This document shows, piece by piece, positions 1-16,925 of a stretch of DNA of 64,000 nucleotides (positions are counted from its first letter, which is position 1; each line of letters opens with the position of its first letter). The position numbers were made by a program, and so were the translations under genes. The DNA lies in the NCBI GenBank assembly GCA_016214125.1, contig JACRPC010000027.1, positions 1 through 64,000 of the forward strand, read 5' to 3'. The notes below the pieces were generated by a model, which saw only the letters and a list, made by a program, of their open reading frames with translations, searched no databases and was not told the origin of the DNA. This DNA is from Rhodospirillales bacterium. GTDB taxonomy: Bacteria > Pseudomonadota > Alphaproteobacteria > Rhodospirillales > WMHbin7.

Positions 1-140
1 AGATGATCATGCCGGGCGACAACGTGACGATGGAGGTCGATCTGATCGCCCCCATCGCCATGGACGAGGGCCTGCGCTTCGCCATCCGCGAGGGCGGCCG
101 AACCGTCGGCGCCGGCGTCGTCGCCAAGATCATCGAATAG
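1..140 (+). CDS. tuf: Elongation factor Tu, C-terminal end (partial)
   Basis: Only the last 46 codons are in the window; the gene starts upstream. The visible peptide carries the EF-Tu domain III ending, MPGDN...[15 protein letters not shown], then [13 protein letters not shown] and TAG. EF-Tu delivers aminoacyl-tRNA to the ribosome as a GTPase. The next gene is tRNA-Trp, 24 bases on, then secE and nusG, which is the usual bacterial tuf-trnW-secE-nusG order. The identity is clear from this motif alone. Nothing can be said about the rest of the protein. Confidence 0.97.
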   Translation, partial: MIMPGDNVTMEVDLIAPIAMDEGLRFAIREGGRTVGAGVVAKIIE

Positions 141-164
141 CAAAGGACGCGTTCCGCCGGACTT

Positions 165-240
165 AGGAGTGTAGCTCAACTGGTAGAGCACCGGTCTCCA
201 AAACCGGGGGTTGGGGGTTCGAGCCCCTCCACTCCTGCCA
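165..240 (+). tRNA. tRNA-Trp (anticodon CCA)
   Basis: A 76-base cloverleaf. The acceptor stem AGGAGTG pairs with CACTCCT, followed by G and an encoded CCA end. The D-arm is GCTCAACTGGTAGAGC. The anticodon stem CCGGT/ACCGG holds loop CTCCAAA with anticodon CCA at 198-200. The T-arm is GGGGTTCGAGCCCC. It lies between tuf and secE, the standard place for tRNA-Trp in proteobacteria, and is probably co-transcribed with them and processed out. Confidence 0.98.
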
Positions 241-321
241 CCGGGCCGAACGGACGAGCTTTCTTCCCGGCACGACGCACGCAACGACAGGCATTGAAGA
301 AGAGCGGTTAGACAGAACGGC

Positions 322-519
322 ATGGCGAAAATCAATCCCGGCCTTTTCGTGCGTCAGGTGCGGCAGGAAGCTGCCAAAGTCACCTGGCCGACGCGCAAGG
401 AAACCACGGTCTCGACCATCATGGTGTTCGCCATGGTGTTCCTGGCCGCGCTGTTCTTCTTTTTGGCCGACGTGGTGATCGCGCGGGCGGTGAAGCTGAT
501 CTTCGGTTTGGGAGGCTAG
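322..519 (+). CDS. secE: Preprotein translocase subunit SecE
   Basis: A 65-residue protein of the short single-span SecE type. The N-terminal amphipathic region carries the conserved stretch [20 protein letters not shown], in which VTWPTRKE is the SecE signature. One membrane span follows (about residues 32-58). SecE clamps SecY in the inner-membrane SecYEG channel. It lies 81 bases after tRNA-Trp and 5 bases before nusG, the universal secE-nusG pairing. The length is normal for alphaproteobacteria, which lack the two extra N-terminal spans of the E. coli protein. Confidence 0.97.
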   Translation: MAKINPGLFVRQVRQEAAKVTWPTRKETTVSTIMVFAMVFLAALFFFLADVVIARAVKLIFGLGG

Positions 520-524
520 GGCCG

Positions 525-1055
525 ATGGCGGCGCACTGGTACGTCATTCACGTCTATTCGGGCTTCGAGAAGAAGGTCGCCCAATCGATCAAGGAGCAGG
601 CCCAGCAGAAGGGCATGGCCGATTTGTTCGAGCAGGTGATGGTGCCGGTCGAGGAAGTGGTCGAGGTGCGCCGGGGCGCCAAGGTGAGCGCCGAGCGCAA
701 ATTCTTCCCCGGCTACGTCTTGATCAAGATGGAGCTGACCGACGAGACCTGGCATCTGGTCAAGAACACCCCCAAGGTCACCGGCTTCTTGGGCGGGCGC
801 GGCCGGCCCTCGCCGATCACCGAGGCGGAAGCCCAGCGCATCTTGAAGCAGGTGCAGGAAGGAATCGAGCGGCCCAAGCCCTCGATCATGTTCGAGGTGG
901 GCGAGCAGGTGCGCGTTTGCGACGGCCCCTTCACCTCGTTCAACGGCCTGGTCGAGGAAGTCGACGAGGAGAAGGCCCGCATCAAGGTGGCGGTGTCGAT
1001 CTTCGGCCGCTCCACCCCGGTCGAGCTGGAGTATTCGCAGGTCGAGAAGATTTGA
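525..1055 (+). CDS. nusG: Transcription termination/antitermination protein NusG
   Basis: A 176-residue NusG of normal length. The N-terminal NGN domain begins [18 protein letters not shown] and includes [21 protein letters not shown] linker leads to the C-terminal KOW domain, about residues 122-176 ([20 protein letters not shown], ending in VEKI). NusG binds RNA polymerase, suppresses pausing and links to Rho or to ribosomal protein S10. It starts 5 bases after secE. The stop is followed by an 83-base spacer with a short hairpin before rplK. Confidence 0.98.
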   Translation: MAAHWYVIHVYSGFEKKVAQSIKEQAQQKGMADLFEQVMVPVEEVVEVRRGAKVSAERKFFPGYVLIKMELTDETWHLVKNTPKVTGFLGGRGRPSPITEAEAQRILKQVQEGIERPKPSIMFEVGEQVRVCDGPFTSFNGLVEEVDEEKARIKVAVSIFGRSTPVELEYSQVEKI

Positions 1056-1104
1056 ACCGCTTTCAACCCCGCGGGAGGCGCGCCACGCCGCACCGCGGAC
1101 ACCC

Positions 1105-1120
1105 CGGACCCCAGGGTCCG
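1105..1120 (+). promoter_or_regulatory. Short hairpin in the nusG-rplK spacer (possible L1 target)
   Basis: CGGACC at 1105-1110 and GGTCCG at 1115-1120 pair around loop CCAG, 18 bases before the rplK start codon. In many bacteria L1 represses the L11-L1 genes by binding a structure at the start of this mRNA. Only the stem is seen here; the L1 link is an inference, and no conserved L1-site bases were verified. Confidence 0.35.
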
Positions 1121-1138
1121 CATGCATGAGGTGATGAC

Positions 1139-1570
1139 ATGGCAAAAAAGGTCGTCGGCTACATCAAGCTGCAAATCCCGGCGGGGAAGGCCAATCCCTC
1201 GCCGCCGGTCGGTCCCGCGCTCGGTCAGCGCGGCCTGAACATCATGGAGTTCTGCAAGGCCTTCAACGCCGCCACCCAGCAGCTCGAGCCGGGGATGCCG
1301 ATTCCGGTGGTGATCACCGCCTTTTCGGACCGCACCTTCAGCTTCATCACCAAGACGCCCCCGATCACCTACTTCCTCAAGAAGGCGGCGGGGATCGAGA
1401 AGGGCTCGCAGACCACCGGCCGCGGTGCCAAGGTGGGCAAGGTGACGATGACGCAGGTGCGCGACATCGCCGCCAAGAAGATGGCCGATCTCAACGCCCA
1501 CGATATCGAGGCGGCGAGCAAGATGATCGTGGGGTCGGCCCGTTCGATGGGCCTTGAGGTGGTGGAGTAG
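1139..1570 (+). CDS. rplK: 50S ribosomal protein L11
   Basis: A 143-residue L11 with its standard ends. The N-terminal domain has the proline-rich stretch [20 protein letters not shown], which contacts the GTPase centre. The C-terminal 23S rRNA-binding domain holds [20 protein letters not shown] and ends in [14 protein letters not shown]11 forms the ribosomal stalk base with L10-L12 and binds the thiostrepton region of 23S rRNA. It is followed 4 bases later by rplA, the usual L11-L1 pair. Confidence 0.98.
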   Translation: MAKKVVGYIKLQIPAGKANPSPPVGPALGQRGLNIMEFCKAFNAATQQLEPGMPIPVVITAFSDRTFSFITKTPPITYFLKKAAGIEKGSQTTGRGAKVGKVTMTQVRDIAAKKMADLNAHDIEAASKMIVGSARSMGLEVVE

Positions 1571-1574
1571 GGCC

Positions 1575-2276
1575 ATGGCAAACGGAAAACGACTGAAGAC
1601 GGCCTATCAGGCCATCAACCGCGAGAGCTTCTACAAGGTCGACGAGGCGGTGAAGCTGATCAAGCAAAGCGCCGTGGCCAAGTTCGACGAGACGATCGAG
1701 ATCGCCATCAATCTCGGCATCGATCCCCGTCACGCCGACCAGATGGTGCGCGGCGTCGTCGATCTGCCCAGCGGCACCGGCAAGAAGGTGCGGGTCGCCG
1801 TCTTCGCCAAGGGCGACAAGGCGGCCGAGGCCCAGAAGGCCGGCGCCGATCTGGTGGGCGCCGACGATCTGGCCGAGAAGGTCAACGCCGGCCAGATCGA
1901 TTTCGACCGCTGCATCGCCACTCCCGACATGATGGGTCTGGTGGGCAAGCTGGGCAAGGTGCTGGGGCCGCGCGGCCTGATGCCCAACCCCAAGCTGGGC
2001 ACCGTCACCCCCAACGTGGTCGAGGCGATCAAGGCGGCCAAGGGCGGCCAGGTGCAGTTCCGCGCCGAGAAGGCGGGGCTGGTTCATGCCGGCATCGGCA
2101 AGGCCAGCTTCACCCACGACGCCCTGGTGGCCAACGTCAAGGCCTTCGTCGACGCCATCAACAAGGCCAAGCCCTCGGGCGCCAAGGGCACCTATTTGAA
2201 AAAGGTGAGCCTCAGCTCGACCATGGGGCCGGGCCTGAAGCTCGACGTCGCCAGCCTCAGTCAGGCCGGCGGCTGA
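1575..2276 (+). CDS. rplA: 50S ribosomal protein L1
   Basis: A 233-residue L1 beginning [16 protein letters not shown]. The frame stays open for seven codons further back (to 1554, inside rplK), but 1575 matches the family start and follows the rplK stop by 4 bases. The L1 signature is visible around [20 protein letters not shown], with [20 protein letters not shown] after it. L1 forms the mobile L1 stalk and can repress its own operon by binding the mRNA. Confidence 0.98.
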   Translation: MANGKRLKTAYQAINRESFYKVDEAVKLIKQSAVAKFDETIEIAINLGIDPRHADQMVRGVVDLPSGTGKKVRVAVFAKGDKAAEAQKAGADLVGADDLAEKVNAGQIDFDRCIATPDMMGLVGKLGKVLGPRGLMPNPKLGTVTPNVVEAIKAAKGGQVQFRAEKAGLVHAGIGKASFTHDALVANVKAFVDAINKAKPSGAKGTYLKKVSLSSTMGPGLKLDVASLSQAGG

Positions 2277-2575
2277 CACCGGTTTCCGGCCGGCGGGATT
2301 TCGGTTCCGCAGGCCGGCGCGAGGAAGGGCGCTTAAACCCGCCCTTCAACCTGTCCGAGACCGTGGGTATCCCAAGGGCCGATGGCCCGAAGGGTTCAAA
2401 GGGAAACCGCCCGCGATAGACAGAGGACGAGAAGGTTGCCCGCCCTTCGGGGCGAAGCGGCTTTTGAACTTCTGGGACAGGCGAACCGGGCCTTTCATCG
2501 GCTCAGGCGAGCCGACGATGGGCCCATGTGGAACGGGACGGCCAAAAGCCGTTCCAGCTTTGCGGAGACGAAACC
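2277..2575 (+). promoter_or_regulatory. Structured leader of rplJ (candidate L10-type autoregulatory leader)
   Basis: The 299 bases between rplA and rplJ hold no credible gene but contain three stems. (1) AAGGGCG 2325-2331 pairs with CGCCCTT 2340-2346. (2) CGCCC 2441-2445 pairs with GGGCG 2450-2454 around a TTCG tetraloop. (3) A two-part hairpin pairs GGGCC 2488-2492 with GGCCC 2521-2525, and above an internal loop TCGGCTC 2498-2504 with GAGCCGA 2509-2515. The leader is where L10(L12)4 is known to repress rplJL in other bacteria. A promoter could also lie here, but I saw no convincing one. Confidence 0.6.
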
Positions 2576-3094
2576 GTGGACCGGAACCAAAAGAAGCAAC
2601 TGGTCGACACGCTGCACGGAATCTTCGCCGGCGCCGGTCTGGTGGTCGTGACCCATTACGCGGGTCTCACGGTCGCCGAGATGACCGAGCTACGGCGCAA
2701 GATGAAGGCGGCGGGGGCCAACTTCAAAGTGACGAAAAACCGGCTCACGCGTCTCGCCCTCAAGGACACGGCGTACGATTCGCTGGCCTCGCTGTTCACC
2801 GGTCCGACGGCGGTTGCCGTCTCCAACGACCCGGTGGCGGCGGCCAAGGTGGCGGTCGACTACGCCAAGGCCAACGAGAAGCTGGTGATCGTGGGCGGCG
2901 CCTTGGGCGCCAAGGTTCTGGGCGCCGATGGCGTCAAGGCTTTGGCCACCCTGCCGTCGCTCGACGAGTTGCGCGCCAAGCTGTTGGGCATGGTCAACAC
3001 CCCGGCGACCCGTATCGCCGGCGTGCTCCAGGCTCCGGCGGGGCAGATCGCCCGCGTTCTCAAGGCCAAGGCCGAACAGGGCCAAGCCGCGTGA
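2576..3094 (+). CDS. rplJ: 50S ribosomal protein L10
   Basis: A 172-residue L10 read from GTG at 2576 (MDRNQKKQLVDTLHGIFAGA), which matches the alphaproteobacterial family start. GGAG lies about 10 bases upstream. An in-frame ATG at 2528 would add 16 unconserved residues inside the leader hairpin, so it was rejected. The RNA-binding domain contains LRRKMKAAGANFKVTKNRLT. The C-terminal helix (about residues 135-172) binds L7/L12 dimers. It stands 46 bases before rplL and is translated together with it. Confidence 0.96.
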   Translation: MDRNQKKQLVDTLHGIFAGAGLVVVTHYAGLTVAEMTELRRKMKAAGANFKVTKNRLTRLALKDTAYDSLASLFTGPTAVAVSNDPVAAAKVAVDYAKANEKLVIVGGALGAKVLGADGVKALATLPSLDELRAKLLGMVNTPATRIAGVLQAPAGQIARVLKAKAEQGQAA

Positions 3095-3140
3095 TCCATC
3101 CTTACATTCCCGAAGTTCAAGCCGATAGGAGCAAAGACCA

Positions 3141-3518
3141 ATGGCCGATCTAGCGAAACTGGTTGACGAGCTTTCCAGCCTGACCGTTCTCGAGGCTGCC
3201 GAGCTGTCGAAGATGTTGGAAGAGAAGTGGGGCGTCTCGGCGGCGGCCCCGGTGGCCGTGGCCGCGGTGGCCGCCGCCGGCGCCGGCGCCGCGCCGGCCG
3301 AAGAGAAGACCGAGTTCACGGTGGTGCTGGCCGATGCCGGCGAGAAGAAGATCAACGTGATCAAGGAAGTGCGCGCCATCACGGGCCTGGGCCTCAAGGA
3401 GGCCAAGGACCTGGTCGAAGGCGCGCCGAAGCCGGTCAAGGAAGGCGTGTCGAAAGACGAGGCCGCCAAGATCAAGAAGCAGCTCGAAGACGCCGGCGCC
3501 AAAGTCGACGTCAAGTAA
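3141..3518 (+). CDS. rplL: 50S ribosomal protein L7/L12
   Basis: A 125-residue L7/L12. The N-terminal dimerisation domain is [20 protein letters not shown]. An Ala-rich hinge (about residues 35-52) follows, then the factor-binding C-terminal domain with [20 protein letters not shown] and [15 protein letters not shown]. It recruits translation factors to the stalk. Like L10 it is expected to be made in excess over the polymerase genes downstream; the hairpin after this gene may set that ratio. Confidence 0.98.
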   Translation: MADLAKLVDELSSLTVLEAAELSKMLEEKWGVSAAAPVAVAAVAAAGAGAAPAEEKTEFTVVLADAGEKKINVIKEVRAITGLGLKEAKDLVEGAPKPVKEGVSKDEAAKIKKQLEDAGAKVDVK

Positions 3519-3556
3519 GGTTGCTTCGAACGGGACGTGCGTGTTGGTTTCCGGCG

Positions 3557-3590
3557 CCGGCGGGGTATCCCGCCGGTGGCCGGGCGTTTT
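3557..3590 (+). terminator. Candidate attenuator hairpin between rplL and rpoB
   Basis: A perfect 8-bp stem, CCGGCGGG 3557-3564 with CCCGCCGG 3569-3576, closes a GTAT loop. A short T run (TTTT, 3587-3590) comes 10 bases later instead of directly after the stem. In E. coli a partial terminator between rplL and rpoB lowers polymerase expression. This hairpin sits in the same place, but the displaced T run makes it weak or Rho-assisted at most. Confidence 0.5.
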
Positions 3591-3662
3591 CCGTTGGCGC
3601 CCAGCGGACGACGAAACGGTTTCGACCTGGGCGCGTTGGATCGAGTTGACGAGGAAAAGGCC

Positions 3663-7835
<4,173 letters not shown>

Positions 7836-7882
7836 TCGATCCCGGCGACGGTCTGCGGCCTTTCGGTTTGCGAATGGAGTGA

Positions 7883-12040
<4,158 letters not shown>

Positions 12041-12063
12041 CGGCTGGGCGGAACGGACGGCGC

Positions 12064-13851
12064 ATGCACGCCTACCGCACGCACACCTGCGGCGCGCTTC
12101 GGGCCGAGCAGGTGGGCCAACCGGCCCGCCTGTCCGGCTGGGTGCACAAGAAGCGCGACCACGGCAATCTGCTGTTCGTCGATCTGCGCGACCATTACGG
12201 CATCACCCAGTGCGTGGCCGACGTCTCGTCGCCCATCTTCGCCCAGTTGGAGGCGCTGAAGCCGGAAAGCGTGGTGACGGTGACCGGCCGCGTGGTACGC
12301 CGCTCGCCCGAAACCGTCAATCCCAAGCTGCCGACCGGCGAGATCGAGCTGGTGGCCGACACGGTGGCGCTGCAATCGTCGGCCGAGGCCCTGCCCTTTC
12401 CGATCGCCGGCGAGCAGGACTATCCGGAAGACATGCGGCTGGCCTACCGCTTCCTCGATCTCAGGCGCGAAGGCGTACACGCCAACATGATGCTGCGCTC
12501 ACGGGTGATCGCCAGCCTGCGCCGGCGGATGATCGAGCAGGGCTTCACCGAATTCCAAACCCCGATCCTGACCGCCTCGAGCCCCGAGGGCGCCAGGGAC
12601 TATCTGGTGCCGTCGCGCATCCATCCCGGCAAGTTCTACGCCCTTCCGCAAGCGCCGCAGCAGTTCAAGCAGCTTCTGATGGTGGCCGGCTTCGACCGCT
12701 ATTTTCAGATCGCGCCTTGCTTCCGCGACGAGGACGGCCGGGCCGATCGCAGCCCGGGCGAGTTCTACCAGCTCGATTTCGAGATGAGCTTCGTCACCCA
12801 GGACGACGTCTTCGCCGCCATCGAGCCGGTGCTGGCCGGCGTCTTTGAGGAGTTCGGCCAAGGCCTCACCGTCACCAAGCCGCCTTTCCAGCGCATCGCT
12901 TATGACGAGGCGATGCTGAAATACGGTTCCGACAAGCCCGATCTGCGCAACCCGCTGCTGATTGCCGAGGCCACCGAAGCCTTCCGGGGCTCGGGCTTCG
13001 GCATCTTCGCCAAGGCGATCGAGCAGGGGCAGGTGGTGCGCGCCATCCCGGCGCCCAAGGCGGCCGCCCGCCCGCGCAGCTTCTTCGACAAGCTGAACGA
13101 CTGGGCGCGCGAGCAGGGCATGGCCGGGCTGGGCTACATCGTGTTCGAGGCCGAAGGCGCCAAGGGGCCGATCGCCAAGAATCTCGACGCCCCGCGCCAC
13201 GAGCAAATCCGCGCCCAAGCCGGCGTCGGTGCCGGTGACGCCGTCTTCTTCGTTTGCGCCAAGCCGGGCGAGGTGGAAAAATTCGCCGGCTTGGTGCGCA
13301 GCAAGCTTTGCGCCGATCTCGATCTGCTCGAGAAGGACAGCTTCCGCTTCTGCTGGATCGTCGATTTCCCGATGTACGAGTGGAACGAGGACACCAAGAA
13401 GATCGAATTCAGCCACAACCCCTTCTCGATGCCCCAGGGCGGCATGGAGGCGCTGGAGACCCAGGACCCTCTCACCATCAAGGCCTATCAATACGACATC
13501 GTCTGCAACGGGGTCGAGCTGTCGTCGGGCGCCATCCGCAACCATCGCCCCGACATCATGCTGAAGGCCTTTTCGATCGCCGGTTATCCGGCCGAGGAGG
13601 TCGAGCGCCGCTTCGGCGGCATGCTCAACGCCTTCCGCTTCGGCGCGCCGCCGCATGGCGGCTCGGCGCCCGGCATCGACCGCATCGTCATGCTGCTGGC
13701 CGACGAGCCCAACATCCGCGAGGTGATCCTGTTCCCGATGAATCAGCAGGCCCAGGATTTGCTGATGCAGGCGCCGGCCGAGATCGATCCGGCCCGCCTC
13801 AAGGAGTTGCATTTGCGGATCGAACAGCCTAAGAAGATTGTGAAGGGCTGA
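12064..13851 (+). CDS. aspS: Aspartyl-tRNA synthetase
   Basis: A 595-residue bacterial-type AspRS. The N-terminal OB fold begins [20 protein letters not shown]. The class II catalytic core has motif 2 around [20 protein letters not shown], and the GAD insertion lies in the middle (about residues 290-410). Motif 3 is [20 protein letters not shown]. It charges tRNA-Asp. Whether it also charges tRNA-Asn cannot be told by eye. It lies 23 bases after rpoC on the same strand, so it may be the last gene of the polymerase operon; the receiver protein begins 23 bases further on. Confidence 0.97.
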   Translation: MHAYRTHTCGALRAEQVGQPARLSGWVHKKRDHGNLLFVDLRDHYGITQCVADVSSPIFAQLEALKPESVVTVTGRVVRRSPETVNPKLPTGEIELVADTVALQSSAEALPFPIAGEQDYPEDMRLAYRFLDLRREGVHANMMLRSRVIASLRRRMIEQGFTEFQTPILTASSPEGARDYLVPSRIHPGKFYALPQAPQQFKQLLMVAGFDRYFQIAPCFRDEDGRADRSPGEFYQLDFEMSFVTQDDVFAAIEPVLAGVFEEFGQGLTVTKPPFQRIAYDEAMLKYGSDKPDLRNPLLIAEATEAFRGSGFGIFAKAIEQGQVVRAIPAPKAAARPRSFFDKLNDWAREQGMAGLGYIVFEAEGAKGPIAKNLDAPRHEQIRAQAGVGAGDAVFFVCAKPGEVEKFAGLVRSKLCADLDLLEKDSFRFCWIVDFPMYEWNEDTKKIEFSHNPFSMPQGGMEALETQDPLTIKAYQYDIVCNGVELSSGAIRNHRPDIMLKAFSIAGYPAEEVERRFGGMLNAFRFGAPPHGGSAPGIDRIVMLLADEPNIREVILFPMNQQAQDLLMQAPAEIDPARLKELHLRIEQPKKIVKG

Positions 13852-13874
13852 ACGAACCATAAGGGCGTCTTGGC

Positions 13875-14588
13875 ATGCCCAGAGAAACGCGACGCGTCGT
13901 CTTCTCCCACGCCGAACTCCATCTGGCGATGAGCGAATACGCCCATCATCTGGGCAAGGCCTTGCCGTCGGGTTGGATGGAGAGCCTGGCCTTCGATCCC
14001 AAGCGCGATCCGGCTTTGGTCATCATGCGCCGGCTGGAATCGGGTTCGATGCAGCCCGCCACCTTCCGCCTGCCCGAAGTGGGGGCGGCGCTGCTTCTTT
14101 TCTGCACCAACCACAAGATCCCGCTGCCCAAGCGCGGCCGCAAGGGTCTGGAGAAGCACGAGGACACCGCGGCCTTCACCATCGTCCACCAGATCCGCTA
14201 CGCCACCTGCACGCGCGTGCTGATCCTCGATACCCAGGAAAGCGGGCGTCACCACCTGCGCAAGCTCTTGCGCCAAGGCCAGATCGCCGACGCCGTCGAG
14301 GCCGGCAGCGCCGAGGAGGCGTTGGCGATTCTGGGCAAGCCGGAAAAGCGGCCCGATCTGGTGTTGTGCGAATCCGAATTGGGCGATCAGAGCGGATTCG
14401 ATTTCGCCCGGGCGCTGCGGGCGAAAGAGGGCCATCCGGCCCGCCAGATTCCCATCTTGCTGTTCAGTTCCGATCCGAAGCTGCCCTCGTCCGATCGGTG
14501 GCGCAAAGCCGGCGTCTCGGCGGTGTTGCCCAAGCCGATCGGTCCCCAGGCGCTGATCGACGCCGTCATCAACACGGTGCATGTGTAG
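13875..14588 (+). CDS. Pseudo-receiver protein with uncharacterised N-terminal domain
   Basis: 237 residues. Residues 113-237 form a CheY-like receiver (TRVLILDTQESGRHHLRKLL, then VLPKPIGPQALIDAVI). The phospho-acceptor Asp is replaced by Glu166 in DLVLCESELG, while Asp119 and Lys220 remain. The second N-terminal acidic residue is missing. Residues 1-112 have no recognised fold and start VVFSHAELHLAMSEYAHHL. A Glu at the acceptor can mimic the phosphorylated state, so this may be a permanently active adaptor. No output domain or kinase lies beside it. It begins 23 bases after aspS and faces the next gene. Confidence 0.75.
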   Translation: MPRETRRVVFSHAELHLAMSEYAHHLGKALPSGWMESLAFDPKRDPALVIMRRLESGSMQPATFRLPEVGAALLLFCTNHKIPLPKRGRKGLEKHEDTAAFTIVHQIRYATCTRVLILDTQESGRHHLRKLLRQGQIADAVEAGSAEEALAILGKPEKRPDLVLCESELGDQSGFDFARALRAKEGHPARQIPILLFSSDPKLPSSDRWRKAGVSAVLPKPIGPQALIDAVINTVHV

Positions 14589-14600
14589 GGTGGAGGAGGG

Positions 14601-15098
14601 TCAGACGACCAGACGCACCGGCGGCAATTCGTGCCATTTCAGCACGCCCAGAATGCGCTCAGCTCGGCTGACATGGTCGGGATCGTCGCCGTGATGGCGC
14701 TTGGCATAATCGACCCGGTCCTCCCATTCGGCGATCATGTCGCGCCGCCGGTCGGGTTGGGCGCGCTCCTCGACCAGGGCGCCGATGGTGCTATCGTAGG
14801 CGGGATTGAGTTCGGAGGGAAAGCCGACCAGCCGGTATTCCTCCCAGCTTAGGGTGCCGCTCAAATAGAACTCGTAGGTGAGATCGGCCAGTTCGCGCGG
14901 CGACATGTCGCGCAAATTGGCGCGCTCGACCGGCGCCGGCAATTGCGCCGGCGGCGGGGCCGGCTGGGCAACGATCTCGACGCGGCCCTTGGGGGGCGCG
15001 GGGAGGGGAGGGCGTTTGGTCTCGGGCGCCAGAGCGGCGTCGCGCCGTTCGGTCGAGACCGGACGGCCCAGCGTCGGTTCAAGGCGTGTGGTAACCAC
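14601..15098 (-). CDS. Hypothetical proline-rich protein
   Basis: 165 residues read from GTG 15098, which follows GCGGGG by a few bases and lies 13 bases after the upstream diguanylate cyclase stop. A longer reading (to 15215) would overlap that gene by 104 bases. Residues 25-65 are Pro/Ala-rich. The conserved-looking part is MSPRELADLTYEFYLSGTLS, then WEEYRLVGFPSELNP. There is no signal peptide or membrane span. I do not recognise the family. Its place directly behind a diguanylate cyclase suggests co-transcription. Confidence 0.6.
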   Translation of the reverse strand: MVTTRLEPTLGRPVSTERRDAALAPETKRPPLPAPPKGRVEIVAQPAPPPAQLPAPVERANLRDMSPRELADLTYEFYLSGTLSWEEYRLVGFPSELNPAYDSTIGALVEERAQPDRRRDMIAEWEDRVDYAKRHHGDDPDHVSRAERILGVLKWHELPPVRLVV

Positions 15099-15111
15099 TC
15101 GAACCCCGCAA

Positions 15112-15825
15112 TCAGGCGGCGACGCCATCCCGGTTGGACTGGCGGGCGCGCTTGGTTTCATACATGGCGGTGTCGGCGCGGGCCAGGAGATCGCTCTCGC
15201 TGTCCTTGGCGCCATAGGCCTGGATGCCGACGCTGGCGCGCACGGCGATCAGGCTGTCGCCGATCATCGCCATGGTGGTGTTCAGCGCACGCTCGATGGT
15301 CTTGGCGCGCCGCCAGCCATTGTGCCAGGCGGTTTCGGTGAACAGGACGGCGAACTCGTCGCCGCCCAGACGGCCGACCGCGTCGGTTTCGCGCACCGTG
15401 GCCAACAGCCGGCTGGCGACCTGACGCAGAACCTCATCGCCGGCGGCGTGACCGAAACTGTCGTTGATCGGCTTGAAGCCGTCGAGATCGATATAGACCA
15501 GCACACCGCCCCCTTCCTCGTGGCGCTTGGCTTCGGCCAAGGCCAGATGCAGGCGCTCGGCAAAGCCGCGCCGGTTGAGAAGCCCGGTGAGCGGGTCTTG
15601 GGTGCAAAGCTGCTCCAATTCGGCGATCCGCGCCTTTTGGGCGTGCAGGCGGTTCTTGGCCTCGGTGGCGATGGCCAGCGCCAGATCGATCAGCCGCTCG
15701 CCTTCGCGCTCGTAAAGCCCGCCATGCGGGCGGCCGAAGCGTTTGAGGTAGCGGGCGATGCGCTCGATGTCGCGAACGAGAGCCCGGTCGGGGTCCGGGG
15801 CTTGGGTGTTGAGGATCATGTTCAC
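15112..15825 (-). CDS. Soluble diguanylate cyclase (GGDEF)
   Basis: 237 residues. A helical N-terminal stretch (1-75) with a coiled-coil-like part (about 50-73) is followed by a complete GGDEF domain from about residue 76. It has DPLTGLLNRRGF, the metal site YIDLDGFKPINDSFGH, and GGDEF at 154-158. The product-inhibition I-site RETD is at 145-148, five residues before GGDEF. It should make c-di-GMP from two GTP with feedback inhibition. There is no sensor domain; the N-terminal helices may bind a partner. It is divergent from eipB and leads the hypothetical gene downstream. Confidence 0.9.
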   Translation of the reverse strand: MNMILNTQAPDPDRALVRDIERIARYLKRFGRPHGGLYEREGERLIDLALAIATEAKNRLHAQKARIAELEQLCTQDPLTGLLNRRGFAERLHLALAEAKRHEEGGGVLVYIDLDGFKPINDSFGHAAGDEVLRQVASRLLATVRETDAVGRLGGDEFAVLFTETAWHNGWRRAKTIERALNTTMAMIGDSLIAVRASVGIQAYGAKDSESDLLARADTAMYETKRARQSNRDGVAA

Positions 15826-15988
15826 GGCTTGCCCTCCTGGCTTACCAACGCAGGGAACCCACCCCTTTTTCCTTGCAAGCCCTATGCTAAGAGAAAATCC
15901 TTGAAAATCAGTTAAATACCCGGCGGAAGGTGGGCAAAATCTGCCGGGTTGGTGGGATGGAGAGCGATCGGGCGGTCGATTTTTCCCC

Positions 15989-16016
15989 TTGGACCCGGTT
16001 GGCGGCGCACCATATT
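15989..16016 (+). promoter_or_regulatory. Candidate sigma-70 promoter of eipB
   Basis: TTGGAC at 15989-15994 and CATATT at 16011-16016, spacer 16 bases, about 64 bases before the eipB ATG. It lies in the 254-base divergent region between the diguanylate cyclase and eipB; the rest of that region is unremarkable apart from an AT-rich part at 15880-15925 that may hold the opposite promoter. Confidence 0.4.
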
Positions 16017-16079
16017 TCCCTGGTACCCTTCTGGCTAAATCCCCTATTCTTGAACCTTCAGAAAAAGACGAGGTTGCGG

Positions 16080-16898
16080 ATGAAAGCGGCGTATGGGATC
16101 GGATTGGCTCTCGCCCTGGGGGCGGGCAGCACCGTCATCGCCCATGCCGCATCAGCCGCCGATTTGGTGCCGCATCGCGCCGGCTATGTCATGTCGCTCA
16201 AATCGGCCAATCAGGGCAGCGGCGTGGTGGCGGTGAAGGGGGTGATGACCTATGCCTTCGCCGACAGTTGCGACGGCTGGACGGTCGAGAACCGCACCGT
16301 CATGACGCTCACCCAGGCCGAAGGGGCCGAGATCGAAACCGTCTGGAGCTTCGTCACCTGGGAATCGCGCGACGGGCTGCGCTACCGCTTTCGGGTATCC
16401 AGCACCCGCGATGGCGAGGTGATCGAGGAAATCCAGGGCACCGCGCGGCTGGAGGGCAAGGGCAAGGGCGGCAAGGTCCAACTCGTCAAGCCCGAAAAGG
16501 CGACGCTCGCCTTGCCCAAGGGCACCCTCTTTCCCACCGAGCACACGGCGGTGCTGATCGATCGCGCCCGGGCCGGCGACAAGATCGTGTCGCGCACCGT
16601 CTATGACGGCGCTTCGCTCGATTCGCCGCATCTGGTGAACGCCCTGGTCGGCGCCGCCTTCAAGGCGGGCGAAAACGGCTTGGGGCCCTTGGCCGACAAC
16701 GCCCTTCTGAAACGCGCGTCCTGGCGTTCGCAGATGGCGTTCTTTCCCTCGGGCAGCAAGGAAAGCGTGCCCACCTACGAGGTGGCGCTTCGGCTGTTCG
16801 ACAACGGTATCGCCCAGGATGTCGAGCAGGATTTCGGCGGCTTTTCGGTGCGGGCCAAACTCGACAAGATCGAGCGCCTGCCCAAGCCCGACTGCTGA
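16080..16898 (+). CDS. eipB: EipB family cell-envelope integrity protein (DUF1849)
   Basis: 272 residues read from ATG 16080; an upstream in-frame start (15930) would remove the signal peptide from the N-terminus. Residues 1-27 form a Sec signal peptide (MKAAYGIGLALALGAGSTVI, then AHAASA). The mature protein has the DUF1849 pattern LVPHRAGYVMSLKSANQGSG and FADSCDGWTVENRTVMTLTQ. The Cys in SCDGW and the Cys at the very C-terminus (PKPDC) match the disulfide pair known for Brucella EipB. The family is periplasmic and needed for envelope integrity in Brucella. The MBL gene follows 27 bases later. Confidence 0.88.
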   Translation: MKAAYGIGLALALGAGSTVIAHAASAADLVPHRAGYVMSLKSANQGSGVVAVKGVMTYAFADSCDGWTVENRTVMTLTQAEGAEIETVWSFVTWESRDGLRYRFRVSSTRDGEVIEEIQGTARLEGKGKGGKVQLVKPEKATLALPKGTLFPTEHTAVLIDRARAGDKIVSRTVYDGASLDSPHLVNALVGAAFKAGENGLGPLADNALLKRASWRSQMAFFPSGSKESVPTYEVALRLFDNGIAQDVEQDFGGFSVRAKLDKIERLPKPDC

Positions 16899-16925
16899 TT
16901 TTCTCCAATCTTACGGATCGCGCTG

